From positions 620,001-684,000 of the forward strand of contig JAXGYA010000001.1 of the NCBI GenBank assembly GCA_040772505.1: DNA of 64,000 nt, given 5' to 3'. This DNA is from Mariniphaga sp040772505 (GTDB lineage: Bacteria > Bacteroidota > Bacteroidia > Bacteroidales > Prolixibacteraceae). Each line of letters starts with the position of its first letter. The stretch's first letter is position 1. This document shows positions 1 through 8,571 of this stretch, in pieces. Both the position numbers and the translations under genes were made by a program. Below the pieces are notes generated by a model that was given only the letters and a program-made list of their open reading frames with translations, ran no database searches and was not told the DNA's origin.

Positions 1-198
1 GCCTATCCGGCGGTGGATGCCAGCAGAAATAGTTTCGGGCACACAGGTTATACCGGCACAATGGTATGGGCTGATCCCGACAACGGAACACTTTTTATAT
101 TTTTATCAAACCGGGTTTATCCAACACGCAATAATGTTCAGCTTTTTAATCTGAACATCCGCACTGCAATGCACCAGGCTATATATGACTGCCTCTGA
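1..198 (+). CDS. Serine hydrolase / class C beta-lactamase-like protein, C-terminal fragment
   Basis: The frame is open from the first base and ends at 198, so only the last 65 residues are present. The fragment carries HTGYTGT, which fits the third active-site motif (KTG-like; HTG in esterase-type members) of the serine beta-lactamase-like/penicillin-binding fold. It is followed by a strand resembling the usual MVWADP...FIFLSNR end of this family. In Bacteroidetes such domains are often fused behind a glycoside hydrolase family 3 domain or occur alone as secreted esterases; the fragment cannot separate these. No catalytic SxxK is in view because the upstream part is missing. Confidence 0.75.
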   Translation, partial: AYPAVDASRNSFGHTGYTGTMVWADPDNGTLFIFLSNRVYPTRNNVQLFNLNIRTAMHQAIYDCL

Positions 199-449
199 AC
201 AAGCGGGTTAAAAAAAGTTAATTATTCCGGCAAAATTTTAAACTTTATCTTTTATGTTTAATAGTGATTATATTCAATATCAGTATTTTGTCAAAGATGT
301 TGCTGCTATTTTTAAATTTTATGATTAGATTTCAGACTGAAAAAGATGAAGCGCTGTTTTTTTAAAATTTTTTATTCAATATTTAGTTATAAATTTACGC
401 TTTAGACATTTAAAATAAATTATTGTTAAAAAATAAAGTTTCAAAAATT

Positions 450-704
450 ATGGAGTCAAGAATCACATTTAACGAGCTGCGCAAAATCAAAGACAGCTTG
501 CCTGACGGTTCAATCAAAAGAATTGCGCAAGAGTTTGATCTTTCGGAAGAAACCGTCAGGAATTATTTTGGGGGCGCAAATTACACCGAAGGTGCAACAG
601 TGGGAATTCACATGGAACCGGGACCCGGAGGAGGCATTGTTCTGTTGGATGACACAAAAATTCTCAAGCGGGCAAAGGAAATTATTCACGAAGAAACAAA
701 CTGA
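450..704 (+). CDS. Small HTH DNA-binding protein, Bacteroidetes-conserved
   Basis: An 84-residue basic protein. Residues about 8-45 look like a helix-turn-helix: a helix, then GSIKRIAQEF, then LSEETVRNYF, the pattern of a resolvase/MerR-like HTH in which the second helix reads DNA. The tail is glycine/proline-rich (EPGPGGGIVLLDD) and ends in a charged helix. I chose the ATG at 450; a TTG at 423 would add nine poorly conserved-looking residues. Similar small proteins are common in Bacteroidetes genomes but I know of no assigned function. It stands alone, with a good intrinsic terminator right behind it. Confidence 0.7.
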   Translation: MESRITFNELRKIKDSLPDGSIKRIAQEFDLSEETVRNYFGGANYTEGATVGIHMEPGPGGGIVLLDDTKILKRAKEIIHEETN

Positions 705-733
705 ATTTTACGAAAAATTCAAAAAATAAGGAG

Positions 734-764
734 AACTGTTCTATTTTTATGGGGCAGTTTTTTT
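734..764 (+). terminator. Intrinsic terminator after the small HTH gene
   Basis: An 8-bp stem (734-741 with 752-759, including G-T pairs) closes a 10-base loop and is followed by a run of T at 758-764. It sits 30 bases after the HTH stop codon and just before the DUF1080 gene, so the two genes are probably separate transcription units. Confidence 0.6.
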
Positions 765-783
765 AATATTTAAACAAATCAAA

Positions 784-1578
784 ATGAAGAAGTATTTACT
801 GTTATTTATCGCATCATTTTTCTTTGCATTCTATTCCTGCAAAACGGAAAAACCCTGGCAGCAACTGTTCAACGGTGAAAATTTAGATGGTTGGGAGACT
901 TATCTCGGTACACCCATAACCGGTTTTGAAGACCTTGCAGAAACTGCAACAACGGATAGGGTTTTTTCAGTTGTTGAGCAGGACGGTGAGAAACTTATCC
1001 GTATTACCGGAGAGGTCAACGGCTCGCTGGCAACCCGCGACACTTTTGCAAATTACCATTTGCAGCTGGTTTTCAAATGGGGAGCGGATGTGTATTCAAA
1101 CCGGAACAGTGGTTTGCTCTATCATAGTTTTGGCGAATTTGGCAAAGCACTTGGCACATGGATGGTGAATATTGAATGTCAGCTGATGCAGGGCAGGGTG
1201 GGGGATACCTACCTGATGAACAACACCTATTGTGAAACTGCTGCTGTGGAAACAGACCGTGGATTTTATTATGACCCAAACGGCGAGGTGCTTCCTTTCA
1301 GCGAAGAGCATAGCGGTAAAGTCATAAACCGGATGGTTGATGCCGAAAACCCCACAGGTGAATGGAACACAATTGACCTATACTGTGTGGGACGCACCTC
1401 CGTTCACGTGGTAAACGGCAAAACGGTGATGGTGAACAACAACACCGGCACTGTGGAAGATGGAAAAATAATTCCGCTTTCCAGTGGTAAGATTCAGTTG
1501 CAGTCAGAAGGCTCTGAGCTGTTTGTAAAAACAATTCAGATTAAACCCATTAAAGAAATTCCCGCCGGAGTTTTATAA
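784..1578 (+). CDS. DUF1080 (3-keto-disaccharide hydrolase-like) lipoprotein
   Basis: A 264-residue exported protein. The N-terminus is a lipoprotein signal (hydrophobic stretch ending in a cysteine near residue 19, FYSC-KTEK). Immediately after comes WQQLFNGENLDGWE, the signature start of DUF1080 proteins, which adopt a concanavalin-like jelly-roll and bind or cleave sugars; some members are 3-keto-glycoside hydrolases. The single domain fills the whole mature protein, which is typical. It is monocistronic, between two terminators. The enzymatic role is inferred from the family only; a pure sugar-binding role is equally possible. Confidence 0.85.
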   Translation: MKKYLLLFIASFFFAFYSCKTEKPWQQLFNGENLDGWETYLGTPITGFEDLAETATTDRVFSVVEQDGEKLIRITGEVNGSLATRDTFANYHLQLVFKWGADVYSNRNSGLLYHSFGEFGKALGTWMVNIECQLMQGRVGDTYLMNNTYCETAAVETDRGFYYDPNGEVLPFSEEHSGKVINRMVDAENPTGEWNTIDLYCVGRTSVHVVNGKTVMVNNNTGTVEDGKIIPLSSGKIQLQSEGSELFVKTIQIKPIKEIPAGVL

Positions 1579-1604
1579 AGAATAGACATCCGATAAAAAT
1601 ATTT

Positions 1605-1634
1605 AGTCCGTTTCTGAAAAGAGACGGACTTTTT
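1605..1634 (+). terminator. Intrinsic terminator after the DUF1080 gene
   Basis: Ten-base arms at 1605-1614 and 1621-1630 (AGTCCGTTTC / GAGACGGACT, one G-T pair) with a six-base loop, followed by a T run to 1634. It lies between two convergent genes and would stop readthrough from the plus-strand gene. Confidence 0.8.
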
Positions 1635-1654
1635 GTCAATAATTGAATTTCTTC

Positions 1655-2053
1655 TTATGAAATTTTCAGACCTGCCATCGGTCCGGGCTTGAGGCTGTGA
1701 ATTTCATCTATCTTCAGCAAAATGACTGCCTTGGGTTTAGGCATTCCGGCTTTAATAGACATCTCTGCCGATTGTTCGTAAATTTCTCCTTCTGTAAGAA
1801 CTTTCGGTGTGCAAACAAACCGGAATCCCTCCATAACCTCCCGGTTCACAACAGCAACCGCATCCAGTGAGCCATCCAGAATATTCTGATAGGTTGTTCT
1901 GCCAACTCCCTCGTTAAAAATCAGGGTCTCGTCATCAAATACACGTGTTGAACGTTTGGGTGCGTTGTTGGGAACACCCTCTTTACTTACAGTAGCATGA
2001 AAACATTGCTGAGACAATATCATCTCTTTCATTTCCTGGGTCAGCTTTGCCAT
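1655..2053 (-). CDS. Pyridoxamine 5'-phosphate oxidase-like FMN-binding protein
   Basis: A 132-residue cytoplasmic protein of the split-barrel flavin-binding fold (PNPOx-like). The N-terminal third (QCFHATVSKEGVPNNAPKRS) matches the first strands of small PNPOx-like proteins, followed by LIFNEGVGRTTYQNI, the segment that contacts the FMN phosphate in relatives. The length is normal for the single-domain members. These proteins bind flavin or F420 and reduce various substrates; the true substrate here is unknown. A CAAATATA (TATATTTG on the coding strand) at 2080-2087 is a plausible -7 element. Confidence 0.8.
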   Translation of the reverse strand: MAKLTQEMKEMILSQQCFHATVSKEGVPNNAPKRSTRVFDDETLIFNEGVGRTTYQNILDGSLDAVAVVNREVMEGFRFVCTPKVLTEGEIYEQSAEMSIKAGMPKPKAVILLKIDEIHSLKPGPMAGLKIS

Positions 2054-2113
2054 TTTTGATTCTTTTGTGATTAAGAGCCCAAATATACAACTTTACAGGC
2101 AATTTTCCCGGGA

Positions 2114-2150
2114 TAAAAAAAACTCCGCAATCTTTTTATTGATACGGAGT
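2114..2150 (-). terminator. Intrinsic terminator of the tRNA-Arg gene
   Basis: On the minus strand ACTCCG (2150-2145) pairs with CGGAGT (2127-2122), then a run of U follows (A run 2114-2122 on the plus strand). It lies directly downstream of the minus-strand tRNA. Confidence 0.65.
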
Positions 2151-2161
2151 TAATTCTTTTG

Positions 2162-2233
2162 TGACCCCACCGGGATTCGAACCCAGATCGTCAGAACCGG
2201 AATCTGATATTCTATCCATTGAACTATGGGGCC
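2162..2233 (-). tRNA. tRNA-Arg (anticodon CCG)
   Basis: The reverse complement folds into a full cloverleaf: acceptor GGCCCCA/TGGGGTC, a D arm with GTTC/GAAT, anticodon stem TCAGA/TCTGA around loop TTCCGGT (anticodon CCG), and a T arm with TTCGAAT. The discriminator is A and CCA is not encoded, as is common in Bacteroidetes. A TATTTTTG -7 element lies 13 bases upstream. Confidence 0.93.
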
Positions 2234-2245
2234 CTTAAGGTGCGA

Positions 2246-2253
2246 CAAAAATA
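2246..2253 (-). promoter_or_regulatory. -7 promoter element for tRNA-Arg
   Basis: TATTTTTG on the minus strand fits the Bacteroidetes -7 consensus TAnnTTTG. An ATTG 18 bases further upstream (2272-2275 on the plus strand) could serve as the -33 element. Transcription would start a few bases before the tRNA 5' end. Confidence 0.5.
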
Positions 2254-2476
2254 GTAAAAAACATTTGAATGCAATATCACAATAAAGTGTGTGTGCCTTT
2301 TGTCGGGTCGCTTCTTCCAATTAGAATCAGATCAGGACGGATTGCTGCGTCAGCCGACATGGAAAATCTTTGCTGTTAAGAAATAAATGAAAACTTTACT
2401 GATAAAACAGGGTGTTAATTTTTAAAATGCAATCTTATTTATATTTTTAAAACTTGAAACTTTTAAGGATATATTT

Positions 2477-4006
2477 ATGCTTTCTCAAAAGGATTATATT
2501 CAGATTAAACAGCGCGGCAGCAATCCTGATGTCGTGTTGAAGCAAATTGACAATTTTAAGAAGGGATTTCCTTTTATTCAGCTTGTAGATTCTGCAACTG
2601 TGGGAAACGGGATAATCAGTCTGGACAGTCAAATGGTTGCTGAGTATGGGGAACGATTTGATATTCAGATTTCACTGGGAATTAAACCGTTGAAATTTGT
2701 GCCGGCATCCGGGGCGGCAAGCCGTATGTTTGAGGATTTGTTTGAAGCATTGGCTGAACGCAGAGAGGGTGAAGACCTTGAAATTACTCTGGCAAAAAAT
2801 ACCAATGCGCGCAAATTTTTGGTAAATAAGGACAAGTTTGCTTTTTTCAGCGATTTGAAGAAAGCGATTGCAGATGCCGGAGAAGTGGAGATTTGCGGAA
2901 ACTGGATAGGCTTTTTGCTTTATGAAAAAGGGCTGAACTACGGGAATCTTCCAAAGGGAATGCTCAAGTTTCACAAATATCCGGATGGCGAGCGCACCCC
3001 TTTCGAGGAGCATCTTGCCGAAAGCCCACATTATGCAAAAAGCAGGGATAATGTGGCGCACCTGCATTTTACGGTTTCACCCGAGCACCGCGAAGGTTTT
3101 GAAAATCTTTTTGAAAAGGTGAAAAATCGCTATGAAAGCAAGCTGGGTGTCACTTTCGATGTTTCGTTCAGTTTGCAGAAACCCTCCACAGATACCATTG
3201 CGGTGGATTTGAACGACTTGCCGTTCCGGGAGCCCGACGGCAGCCTGCTTTTCAGACCCGGAGGTCATGGTGCGCTCATCGAGAATCTGAACGATCTGGA
3301 TGCCGATATCATTTTCATTAAAAATATTGATAATGTTGTGCCCGAGCGGCTGAGCGAATCGACGATTGTCTATAAAAAAGCATTAGCCGGGGTGTTGCTG
3401 AAATATCAGGAAAAAATTTTCCATTATCAGAGAGTTTTAAACGAAAGGGATGCATCAACAATTGAGAGTGCACTGCTGGCAGAGGCAGCCAATTTTCTTG
3501 GAAACATCCTGAATGTCAAACCTCCTGAAGAGCAGTACTATACCGAAAAGGAGAGGTTGTACTATTATCTTTTGGAGAAATATAACCGTCCCCTACGTGT
3601 TTGCGGAGTTGTAAAAAATGAAGGTGAACCGGGAGGCGGCCCCTTCTGGGCAAGAAACCCCGACAATACGGTTTCCCTGCAGATTGTGGAAGGGTCTCAG
3701 ATTGATCCCGAAAGCAGGCAGCAACAGTCGATTGCGCAGGGCGCCACACATTTCAATCCGGTTGACTTAGTTTGTGCAATAAAAAACTATAAAGGTGAAA
3801 AATATGACCTGACAGCATTTACCGACCCCAATAGTGGATTTATTTCAAAAAAATCAAAAGATGGCAAAGATTTGAAAGCACAGGAGCTTCCCGGTCTCTG
3901 GAATGGAGCGATGAGCAACTGGAACACGCTGTTTGTGGAAGTCCCTATTGAAACATTCAATCCGGTGAAAACAGTCTTTGATTTGTTAAGGGAAGAACAT
4001 CTTTAG
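2477..4006 (+). CDS. DUF4301 family protein
   Basis: A 509-residue cytoplasmic protein with no signal peptide. It matches the Bacteroidetes family DUF4301 in length and in segments such as FVPASGAASRMFEDL near residue 75, FRPGGHGALIENLN near residue 260 and VVKNEGEPGGGPFW near residue 375. The glycine-rich loops around Ser/Arg (PASGAASRMF) resemble nucleotide-binding loops of nucleotidyltransferase-like proteins, but that is only an impression. Function is not known. It stands alone between the tRNA and the TPR gene. The ATG at 2477 is the first start codon of the frame and gives the usual N-terminus. Confidence 0.85.
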   Translation: MLSQKDYIQIKQRGSNPDVVLKQIDNFKKGFPFIQLVDSATVGNGIISLDSQMVAEYGERFDIQISLGIKPLKFVPASGAASRMFEDLFEALAERREGEDLEITLAKNTNARKFLVNKDKFAFFSDLKKAIADAGEVEICGNWIGFLLYEKGLNYGNLPKGMLKFHKYPDGERTPFEEHLAESPHYAKSRDNVAHLHFTVSPEHREGFENLFEKVKNRYESKLGVTFDVSFSLQKPSTDTIAVDLNDLPFREPDGSLLFRPGGHGALIENLNDLDADIIFIKNIDNVVPERLSESTIVYKKALAGVLLKYQEKIFHYQRVLNERDASTIESALLAEAANFLGNILNVKPPEEQYYTEKERLYYYLLEKYNRPLRVCGVVKNEGEPGGGPFWARNPDNTVSLQIVEGSQIDPESRQQQSIAQGATHFNPVDLVCAIKNYKGEKYDLTAFTDPNSGFISKKSKDGKDLKAQELPGLWNGAMSNWNTLFVEVPIETFNPVKTVFDLLREEHL

Positions 4007-4017
4007 TTGGTGGGAGT

Positions 4018-4047
4018 TTTGTTTTTCAGAGTGTTTTACTAATTTCG
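4018..4047 (+). promoter_or_regulatory. Promoter for the TPR gene
   Basis: TTTG at 4018-4021, 18 bases, then TAATTTCG at 4040-4047: one mismatch to the Bacteroidetes sigma-ABfr consensus TTTG-N19-TAnnTTTG. It lies 23 bases before the start codon at 4070. Confidence 0.5.
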
Positions 4048-4069
4048 CAGATTCATTTTTTGTGTTGAG

Positions 4070-5491
4070 ATGGAGAAGGAAGAGCGGGATAATTTTTTTC
4101 AGGAAAATAACGGTGAAGCATTAAATCGCTTCAAAAGTTCTCTTTTGTCCGGGCGAAAGAGCTACTTTGATATTTCAGAATTTGAGGAAATTGTGGAACA
4201 TTTTCTTGATGAAGGCGATATTAATGCCTCCGAAATAGCAGCCCGGCAGGGCATGCAGATTCACCCCGAGGCAGTTGAGCTTCAGCTGAAGTATGCAGAG
4301 GTGCTTTTGAATCAGGGGAAGAATGAAGTTGCCCTGAAGCATCTTAATTTCATTCAGAAAATTGATGCCAATAATCCCGATGTTTTTTTATTGCGGGGCG
4401 TTGCTCTGCTTTTGTTGGGTGATGAAGAGAAGGCAAAAAAATCATTCAGGAGATCACTGAGATACTCCGGTTCTGACAATGATGAAATCTGGCACCAGAT
4501 TGGTAATGCCTATGTTCAGGCAGGCAAAATTGACACGGCAGTCCAATATTTTGAGGAAGCACTAACTATCAATCCGAAAAACTTTTCTGCTCTTGAAGAA
4601 CTGGGCTTTTTCAGTGATTTGGAAGGCAATTTCCAAAAGAGTATTGACTACTACAACCGGTACCTTGACATTGACCCGTTTAACTTCTCTATCTGGTTTA
4701 ATTTAGGCTTTTCGCAAAGTGGTGCAGGAAATTATGAAAAAGCCATTGAAGCTTATGAATATGCCAGCCTTCTCAACGATAAATACACTTATGCACTGTT
4801 CAATCTTGGGAATGCTTATGCAAATGCCGGAAAATTCAGCAAAGCCATTGAGAAATACACCGAATATCTGGAATTTGATCCGAACAATGATGACGCTTGG
4901 AGCTACACAGGTGAGTGCTATCTAAATCTTGAGGAGCATTCCAGGGCTGATTATTATTACGGGAAAGCGCTGAAAATCAATCCGGAAAATGAAAATGCAT
5001 GGTTCGGGAAAGGATTGGTTAAGTGGATTGAGAAAAACTGGGACGAGAGCATAGCCTTTATGAAAAAGGCAATTAAATACGATAAACAAAATTCAGATTA
5101 CTGGGTAGCTTTGGCTAAAGTATTCAATGAAAGCAACCGGATTGAAGAAGCTGAGGAAGCCGTGGTAAATGCCTCTGAGCTTGAACCCGAAAATGCCGAA
5201 GTCTGGTTGACATGGGCAGATATTCTTTTAAAGAATAACAAACTCTCCGCGGCAGTTAAGACCTTGAAAAACGGAATTAAGCAGAGCGACAGCCCACTGC
5301 TCAAATACCGCATGGTAAGCCTGCTACTTGAGAGCAAAAAGGACAAGGAAGCCTACGAAATGCTCGAGTCGGCTATGCAGCAGGATTTTACCCAGATACA
5401 TTTCCTGTATGAAATCTACCCTCCGGCATTCAAAAACAGGCGGCTTAGAAAGAGGGTGGAAAATTTCCGAAAGAAGAGTGATCAGAGATAG
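4070..5491 (+). CDS. Tetratricopeptide repeat protein
   Basis: A 473-residue protein built almost wholly of TPR units. From about residue 50 to 440 there are roughly eleven 34-residue helix pairs with the A/G-Y-A pattern, for example NAYVQAGKIDTAVQYFEEAL and NAYANAGKFSKAIEKYTEYL. The N-terminal ~45 residues are acidic and lack a signal peptide, so it is probably cytoplasmic. TPR arrays are protein-protein scaffolds; no enzymatic domain is visible. It converges on the phosphatase gene with a 34-base gap. The partner is unknown. Confidence 0.85.
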   Translation: MEKEERDNFFQENNGEALNRFKSSLLSGRKSYFDISEFEEIVEHFLDEGDINASEIAARQGMQIHPEAVELQLKYAEVLLNQGKNEVALKHLNFIQKIDANNPDVFLLRGVALLLLGDEEKAKKSFRRSLRYSGSDNDEIWHQIGNAYVQAGKIDTAVQYFEEALTINPKNFSALEELGFFSDLEGNFQKSIDYYNRYLDIDPFNFSIWFNLGFSQSGAGNYEKAIEAYEYASLLNDKYTYALFNLGNAYANAGKFSKAIEKYTEYLEFDPNNDDAWSYTGECYLNLEEHSRADYYYGKALKINPENENAWFGKGLVKWIEKNWDESIAFMKKAIKYDKQNSDYWVALAKVFNESNRIEEAEEAVVNASELEPENAEVWLTWADILLKNNKLSAAVKTLKNGIKQSDSPLLKYRMVSLLLESKKDKEAYEMLESAMQQDFTQIHFLYEIYPPAFKNRRLRKRVENFRKKSDQR

Positions 5492-5525
5492 CACAGTAAA
5501 TGCGAATTCGCGAATACAGAACTTC

Positions 5526-6725
5526 TTACAGATATTCGATTTCAACATGTTTAAAAAACTTGTTGGTAAGGATTTTTGAAATTCTTTTCACCACAAACTT
5601 TCTCAGTTCCAGCTCCACAGGCAGTTCCGGGTCCTGGTGCGCCCAGTTTATGCGGGTGCCGACAATAATATCGATGCTGTCGTGCTCCAGAAGCAGCTTG
5701 ACCACATTGTCCGCCGGACTGTCCAGCAGGCGAAATTCGCTGTTGTAGTTTTCAAGAATCTCCTCCACTTTTCCAAGTGTCAGAATACCTTCGGTTACCA
5801 TGTCAAATCCCTCCATTGAAGCGGCAGGTGGGAGCATCTCATAAGTTTTGGGCAGATGTTCGATTTTTACATCAATTCCCAGTTCGCGTCCGATAATCTC
5901 TGCCGTTGTTCCTCCGCAAATGATTCGCTTGCCGTTGAAGCTCCTGATGCGGTCGGCAAAATCGTAATCCTTTATTTTATAAAACGGAGGTCCTGTAATC
6001 AGCATGAGTTTACGCGGTTCCCTGAAATAGATGACACCACATGTGGTGTCATCCTTCACTTCAAAATTATCGTTAATGCTTGCCTGGTTTATTATTTTCC
6101 GTGCCAGTTTGGCAGCCGATATATCCGTCATGCGGTTAACCTGATTCAGCGCAAAATCGGTAATATTTTCAATTTCCCATCCCAAAGGATATCGTTTTTT
6201 CCCAAGTCCCGACTGCACAACTCCGTCGGAAAGAAACACAAGGCGATCCTCTTTTCTGGCTAAGAACTCCCGCGAGCGCAGAACTTTCCCGATATTCTCA
6301 CGTCCGCGCACTTCCAGCTCCTGTTCTTTGGGATAGTATGCCTCTCCGTTTCTGATTATCAGCACCGGCGGATTATCATAGTTGATTATGCGCACCAAAC
6401 CGTCTGTTTCAATTTCAATGATTGTGAAAGTGGCGTAGTTTTCTTTTCCGTCGCTGCTCTTTGGCAGAGCATCCATAATAATTCGTGCGGATATTTCAGG
6501 TTTGGTATGAAACCGGGTATATTTCAGCGCCATTGTTGCGGTGAGTGTTGCAAGCACGTTGGCTTTTATTCCGTGTCCGATTCCATCGCTCAAAACCAGG
6601 ATGGTGCGACCCTCTTCTCTGAAAATATCCGACATAAACACATCGCCGCAGGCAATTTCGCCTTTTGGCCATTTTTGCTGAACGTTAATTTCAACATGAT
6701 AGTTACCGTTACTGGTCGTCACCAT
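5526..6725 (-). CDS. SpoIIE-type PPM serine phosphatase of the hydrogenase sensory module
   Basis: A 399-residue cytoplasmic protein. Residues ~15-230 form a SpoIIE/PP2C-like phosphatase with metal-binding motifs: GDVF near 28, SDGIGHG near 46, SDGVVQSG near 165 and DDTTCGV near 224. Residues ~235-399 are a second domain (LITGPPFYKIKDYDF, ICGGTTAEIIGREL) that I cannot assign. In partner switches such phosphatases dephosphorylate STAS-type antagonists. It is the second gene of a two-gene operon and its start overlaps the PAS gene end by 17 bases. Fusions of [FeFe]-hydrogenase, PAS and this phosphatase type are known in anaerobic bacteria, so its place beside the sensory hydrogenase suggests it is the output arm. 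The target is not evident in the window. Confidence 0.85.
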   Translation of the reverse strand: MVTTSNGNYHVEINVQQKWPKGEIACGDVFMSDIFREEGRTILVLSDGIGHGIKANVLATLTATMALKYTRFHTKPEISARIIMDALPKSSDGKENYATFTIIEIETDGLVRIINYDNPPVLIIRNGEAYYPKEQELEVRGRENIGKVLRSREFLARKEDRLVFLSDGVVQSGLGKKRYPLGWEIENITDFALNQVNRMTDISAAKLARKIINQASINDNFEVKDDTTCGVIYFREPRKLMLITGPPFYKIKDYDFADRIRSFNGKRIICGGTTAEIIGRELGIDVKIEHLPKTYEMLPPAASMEGFDMVTEGILTLGKVEEILENYNSEFRLLDSPADNVVKLLLEHDSIDIIVGTRINWAHQDPELPVELELRKFVVKRISKILTNKFFKHVEIEYL

Positions 6726-7635
6726 ATCTGTATGCTTGTATGATTGAATTTAACAGCTCTTCAGTTTCGGCAGCGTTCTCGCCCAGCAGGTGGGCAATTT
6801 TTTGAACGGTGTCGATATTCTGCTTTTTAATTCGCTGCGCGCGATTGATAATTTCATCGTGAACTAACAGTGGTGCCGACATATCCCGGATTACTGCCCC
6901 TGCCACCTTTTGCTTATAGAGTGTAACCACCGAAACATGAAGCAGTCTGTTGCTGAATTTTATATCCCGCTCCAGCATATCTTCGCCCGAGGCGAGGATG
7001 CTGGAGAGCATTTTGAAAATCACATCCGGCACAAGACCTCTCACGTCGGCACCCTCAAGCCCCGAAATGGTTTCGTACAGCTCCTTTATCTCTTCGCCCA
7101 TGAGCTCTGCAAAAGCTTTGTTTGCATCCACAACCTTGTAGTCCTGATCCATCAACAGAATGCCAATATTGATTTTGTGGAGCATGTGGGATGAAATCTC
7201 CATGGCTTCCTGAGCTTTCTCTAAGCGTTTTTCAGTTTTTTTCAGTTTTGTAACATCATTGATAGAACCGGCAATTCCGGTAATTTCCCCCTCACTGTTT
7301 CTAATCACCGCCTTGTTGAGCACCACATCTATACGTGAGCCGTCCAACCGGTGAACTTCGGTTTCGTATATTTGCACATCCGGGTTGGCAATTAATTCCT
7401 GATCCTTATCATAATAGATTTCCGCCATGTGCCGGGTGTGCACTTCAAATATCGACATTCCGATTGTTTGCTCACGGTTTCTTCCGGTAAATTCTTCATG
7501 CGCTTTATTGCACATTTGATAAACACCTTTCAGATCCCGGCAAAAAATCGGAATTGGCAGTGAGTCGAAAACCCTTTGGTAAAATTCAGGGTCATCAACA
7601 TAACCGGACATAAAAGATTTTTTGTCGTATATCAT
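6709..7635 (-). CDS. Double-PAS protein of the hydrogenase sensory module
   Basis: A 308-residue soluble protein. The first PAS domain spans about residues 13-130 (FDSLPIPIFCRDLKGVYQMC ... DGSRIDVVLNKAVIRNSEG) and is followed by a coiled-coil linker (KKTEKRLEKAQEAMEI). The second PAS covers about 140-265 (INIGILLMDQDYKVVDAN). The C-terminal ~45 residues (IDTVQKIAHLLGENAAETEE) form a charged helix of the kind that ends PAS domains attached to sensory [FeFe]-hydrogenases. There is no kinase or DNA-binding domain. It overlaps the phosphatase gene by 17 bases and faces the sensory hydrogenase operon across 169 bases. I infer that it transmits the redox signal to the phosphatase; its ligand is unknown. 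Confidence 0.85.
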   Translation of the reverse strand: MIYDKKSFMSGYVDDPEFYQRVFDSLPIPIFCRDLKGVYQMCNKAHEEFTGRNREQTIGMSIFEVHTRHMAEIYYDKDQELIANPDVQIYETEVHRLDGSRIDVVLNKAVIRNSEGEITGIAGSINDVTKLKKTEKRLEKAQEAMEISSHMLHKINIGILLMDQDYKVVDANKAFAELMGEEIKELYETISGLEGADVRGLVPDVIFKMLSSILASGEDMLERDIKFSNRLLHVSVVTLYKQKVAGAVIRDMSAPLLVHDEIINRAQRIKKQNIDTVQKIAHLLGENAAETEELLNSIIQAYRYGDDQ

Positions 7636-7804
7636 TTCAATTTTTTTTGGATTTCAAACTTCTCCGAAAAATAAGCAATAAATCGTTATTTACACTCTTT
7701 TTAAATTAATTTAAAAGTTAAAATTCGTAAGATATGTTACATTCTGCCCCGATAGTTATCTTATCTTTGTGGAAAGTATTTAACCAAATTTTCAACATGC
7801 AACC
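7636..7804. promoter_or_regulatory. Divergent promoter region between the PAS/phosphatase and hydrogenase operons
   Basis: This AT-rich 169-bp gap must hold both outward promoters. On the plus strand TATCTTTG at 7762-7769 fits the -7 consensus and sits 35 bases before the GTG start; no clear TTTG is seen 19-21 bases upstream of it, which would fit a promoter needing an activator. I see no obvious long inverted repeat. Confidence 0.45.
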
Positions 7805-8149
7805 GTGAAATTAAGAGAAATTTTAAAATACACAGATTCCCGCATCGTTACGCGCAACTCACAAAATGAATGTGAAATTGAGAAAGGTTTTAGTTCCGAT
7901 TTGATGAGTGATGTGCTCACGCTTGACGCGGATAATATTTTGCTGATAACAGGGCTTGCAAACGTACAGCTTGTGCGCACGGCCGAGATGGCCGATATCA
8001 GTGCTGTGCTGCTTGCCCGCGGAAAGCAGGCATCACCGGAGATGATAGAGCTGGCAAATGAAACCGGACTGGTGATTATGGAAACCCCGTTCTCGCTGTA
8101 CAAAGCCAGCGGCATTTTGTATTCGAAAGGTTTAAGAGCTATATATTAA
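7805..8149 (+). CDS. DRTGG-domain protein (first copy)
   Basis: A 114-residue single-domain protein starting with GTG. It matches the DRTGG fold seen next to [FeFe]-hydrogenases and in CBS/phosphotransacetylase-linked proteins: KGFSSDLMSDVLTLDADNIL, LANVQLVRTAEMADISAVLL and a closing METPFSLYKASGILYSKGL. The DRTGG sequence itself is not literally present, as is usual in this branch. First gene of the plus-strand operon, two bases before the ATPase gene. It pairs with a second DRTGG gene at 9922. Its role is unknown; ligand binding that tunes the partner switch is a reasonable inference. Confidence 0.8.
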   Translation: MKLREILKYTDSRIVTRNSQNECEIEKGFSSDLMSDVLTLDADNILLITGLANVQLVRTAEMADISAVLLARGKQASPEMIELANETGLVIMETPFSLYKASGILYSKGLRAIY

Positions 8150-8151
8150 AT

Positions 8152-8571
8152 ATGACGTTTAACCTCTCTTTTAATGTAAAGGGCGGCGATTTTTCCAACG
8201 CTGGGAAAGCTTCGAGCGAGATTAAAAAGGTTCTGAAGAAACTAAATATCGACCCGAAAGGCATTAAGCGGATTGTGGTTGCAATTTATGAAGCCGAAGT
8301 GAATATTGTTGCCCATGCCTGGGAAGGCCGGATAGAGGCGTTTATCGGACAGGATGAGATTAAAGTTGTGGTATCCGATCACGGCCCGGGCATAAGCAAC
8401 ATTGAACAGGCAATGCAGCCCGGTTTTTCAACTGCTTCCAAAAGAGTCAGGGAAATGGGATTCGGAGCGGGAATGGGATTGGCAAACATTGAGAAAAACG
8501 TGGATTTACTGGACATTCAAAGTCAGGTAGGAGAGGGCACAGTTTTATCTTTCACATGTAATTATTTATGA
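8152..8571 (+). CDS. Anti-sigma-factor-type GHKL ATPase / serine kinase (RsbW-like)
   Basis: A 139-residue stand-alone HATPase_c domain. The N box is EAEVNIVAHA near residue 48, the G1 box DHGPGI near 82, and the G2 box GFGAGMGLANI near 105, so ATP and Mg2+ binding look intact. Proteins of this size and form (RsbW/SpoIIAB/RsbT-like) phosphorylate a partner or sequester a sigma factor. Its stop overlaps the hydrogenase start (ATGA), so the two are translationally coupled. With the SpoIIE-type phosphatase next door it forms the kinase/phosphatase pair expected of a partner switch, but no STAS protein or sigma factor is nearby. Confidence 0.88.
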   Translation: MTFNLSFNVKGGDFSNAGKASSEIKKVLKKLNIDPKGIKRIVVAIYEAEVNIVAHAWEGRIEAFIGQDEIKVVVSDHGPGISNIEQAMQPGFSTASKRVREMGFGAGMGLANIEKNVDLLDIQSQVGEGTVLSFTCNYL

